A DNA stretch of 5,918 nt, taken from the NCBI GenBank assembly GCA_036340215.1, contig JAYYZF010000042.1, positions 1-5,918 on the forward strand, in the 5' to 3' direction. Within the stretch, counting starts at the first letter, position 1; every line of letters starts with the position of its first letter. Below the pieces are notes generated by a model. That model was not told the origin of the DNA. It was given only the letters and a program-made list of their open reading frames with translations, and did not search any database. A program made the translations under genes and the position numbers. The DNA comes from JABJPE01 sp036340215 (GTDB taxonomy: Bacteria; Pseudomonadota; Gammaproteobacteria; Comchoanobacterales; Comchoanobacteraceae). Below are positions 4,436-5,918 of the stretch, in pieces.

Positions 4436-5918
4436 TCATGAATGGGTCATTGAATCTTCTCCTTCAGAAGCAGTATTATACTCATCCTCCGAATCTATAA
4501 TCGTATAGGTATTTCCTGAAGAATTATGAAAAAAACTATTTCTATTCTCTTTGACTGTTGCTTCGTGAATATTAGGTGTAGTTTTCTCAATATTTTCACT
4601 ATTCTGGTGTGAATTATAAACTTCACTATTTTCTGGAGATGATGCAATAGTAATGGGACTTGAATTATCACTTGTATTATATGAATTTTTATCAGATCCA
4701 GTTAAGTCAATAATTTCGGTAAAATTATTATTAATGTTGCTTTGTTTTTCTTCTTCATAGCCAGTCCCACCAAATAAAGATAAATGGGTTTTTTTTCCTA
4801 ATTCAGGTCCAGGTTTATTTTCATTAATGGCCCCCCCATTTAATACATCGTTTTCACCTGTCTTTATTATAGTGGCTGAGTCTTGTTCTATAGAAAGACT
4901 CCGTTTCTTCTCTCTAGGATATTCAGTCATCTCTTCTTCATGTCCAGGAAAGATTTCTTGCTGTGAATTATTATTTACACCTGTATTTTCAAGTCCTGTC
5001 GTAATTTTTACTTCATTTGGATTATCAAGTGATCTTTTTTGCTTGTCTTGTAATGCTATTAATTCACTTTTTGCTTTTGTAAGATCAAGATCAATATCAA
5101 AGAAATCTTTTTTACTTAGATGTGACAGCGCAAAAAATAAAGACTCATCTTTAAAAAATAAGTATTTAAGAAGTTTATTAAGCTTATCATCAGTTCCATT
5201 TAATTTTATTTCTGGGATGTTTACTATGAGATCCAATAAAGATATAAGCTCACTGTTAAAACCTTCAATAACTTCTCCATTCATAATTTTTCTTAAGTTT
5301 TGTTGCAACAACTCCATTTTTAGAGGATCTTTAATAGATTCCTTGTGTAAATCTGTCAACTTTTCTAACGCACATTTACTTATATTATGAATTTTTTTAG
5401 CATGTTCAATAATACAATCGATTGTGGTTTCAGAAAAAGAAGATCTTATTCTAAGTATACTATTCTCTAAATCTTGCAGATCTATGGGCAAATAGTAATG
5501 TTTGTTTTTAATATCAGTAAAGTCAAAATAATATTTATTATATAAAGACAAAATAATATTAGGTAGACCCCAGTTATGTGCCCTTACAATAAGTCCTAGT
5601 ACAAGAGGTTCAAAATAATAACTACAGTCTGCTCCTCTTGACTTAATATATCCTAAAAAATTAGTTAATATATGATATAATATATCTTCTTTGTCTCTTA
5701 AAATGGCAAGTGTCGCAATATTAAGAACTAAATCTATATTATAACCGATGTCTTCTCTACTATCAGTAGGTGAACATTCTATTAAGTTCTCAATTATGCC
5801 CTTCAATATCTCATGTTTTTTTTGATTATCTATTGCTTTATGCGTTATTACTTTATCAAAAACCCAACAAAGATCATCAGGATTAAATACTATATTATTT
5901 TTGGTATTTGAATCTGAG
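4436..5918 (-). CDS. Unrecognised effector-like protein: helical N-terminal part, acidic disordered tail (5' end outside the window)
   Basis: The reading frame has a TGA at 4438-4436 and stays open through the right edge, so at least 493 residues are visible and the start is outside. A TTG at 5806 could be called as a start but has no good ribosome site, and the 37 upstream codons read through in protein-like fashion. Numbering from that TTG, residues 1-250 are leucine/isoleucine-rich and mostly alpha-helical, possibly a helical-repeat fold; I recognise no domain. Residues about 250-456 are low-complexity, rich in Asn, Ser, Glu, Thr and Gly, and probably disordered. The tail carries basic clusters KQKR (255-258) and REKKR (298-302), a EIIDLTGSD motif (364-372) matching the SUMO-interaction consensus hydrophobic-hydrophobic-DLT, and TIIDSEDE (435-442), a near match followed by more acidic residues. 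No signal peptide or membrane segment is visible in this part. The acidic C-terminus resembles Dot/Icm-type secretion signals. A translocated host-directed effector is an inference, not shown. Confidence 0.75.
   Translation of the reverse strand, partial: SDSNTKNNIVFNPDDLCWVFDKVITHKAIDNQKKHEILKGIIENLIECSPTDSREDIGYNIDLVLNIATLAILRDKEDILYHILTNFLGYIKSRGADCSYYFEPLVLGLIVRAHNWGLPNIILSLYNKYYFDFTDIKNKHYYLPIDLQDLENSILRIRSSFSETTIDCIIEHAKKIHNISKCALEKLTDLHKESIKDPLKMELLQQNLRKIMNGEVIEGFNSELISLLDLIVNIPEIKLNGTDDKLNKLLKYLFFKDESLFFALSHLSKKDFFDIDLDLTKAKSELIALQDKQKRSLDNPNEVKITTGLENTGVNNNSQQEIFPGHEEEMTEYPREKKRSLSIEQDSATIIKTGENDVLNGGAINENKPGPELGKKTHLSLFGGTGYEEEKQSNINNNFTEIIDLTGSDKNSYNTSDNSSPITIASSPENSEVYNSHQNSENIEKTTPNIHEATVKENRNSFFHNSSGNTYTIIDSEDEYNTASEGEDSMTHS

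Noticed and set aside
4827..5390. Plus-strand open frame of 187 codons opposite the right-edge gene
   Set aside because: The Ser/Phe/Leu-rich reading is the complement of the Glu/Lys/Asn-rich minus-strand protein; the minus frame is far longer and continues past the window.
1..5918. CRISPR arrays, tRNA or rRNA genes, insertion sequences
   Set aside because: I saw no regularly spaced direct repeats, no tRNA cloverleaf with a TTCGA-type arm, no rRNA-like sequence and no transposase-like reading.

Overview
The window is an A+T-rich stretch from a bacterium. Five protein-coding genes are visible, two of them cut by the window edges. A+T-rich codon use, several nutrient importers, a stand-alone biotin ligase without a repressor domain, and a large unrecognised protein with eukaryote-like sequence features suggest a host-associated or intracellular proteobacterium. 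Legionellales- or Francisella-like lineages are possible, but the sequence alone does not settle taxonomy.

Layout. At 1-389 (minus) lies the N-terminal half of a ZIP-family metal transporter, with its own sigma70-like promoter at 428-456. At 461-1750 (minus) is a complete, divergent NCS2/AzgA-type nucleobase permease. The 303-base gap 1751-2053 holds no gene. It contains a promoter (1955-1983) whose predicted start falls on a compact three-way-junction RNA (1871-1948), then a roughly 120-base leader with a weak hairpin and U6 tract before the permease start. A long A/T hairpin sits at the birA end of the gap. At 2054-2866 (minus) is birA, encoding a monofunctional biotin-protein ligase. A 72-base divergent intergenic region carries an inverted repeat. 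At 2939-4267 (plus) is an alpha/beta-hydrolase (Ser79-Asp197-His243) with an extra C-terminal domain. At 4436-5918 (minus, open at the right edge) is a protein with a helical N-terminal part and an acidic Ser/Asn/Glu-rich tail.

How the genes fit together. The three minus-strand genes look separately promoted rather than forming a tight operon; zinc or other metal uptake, purine/nucleobase uptake and biotin loading are all nutrient functions. The hydrolase and the right-hand gene converge on a 168-base gap and look like accessory genes. The most interesting items are the candidate structured leader RNA of the permease and the right-edge protein. Its tail holds one exact-consensus and one near-consensus SUMO-interacting motif, basic clusters and an acidic C-terminus, as expected of a translocated host-targeting effector. 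These functional readings are inferences from sequence by eye.
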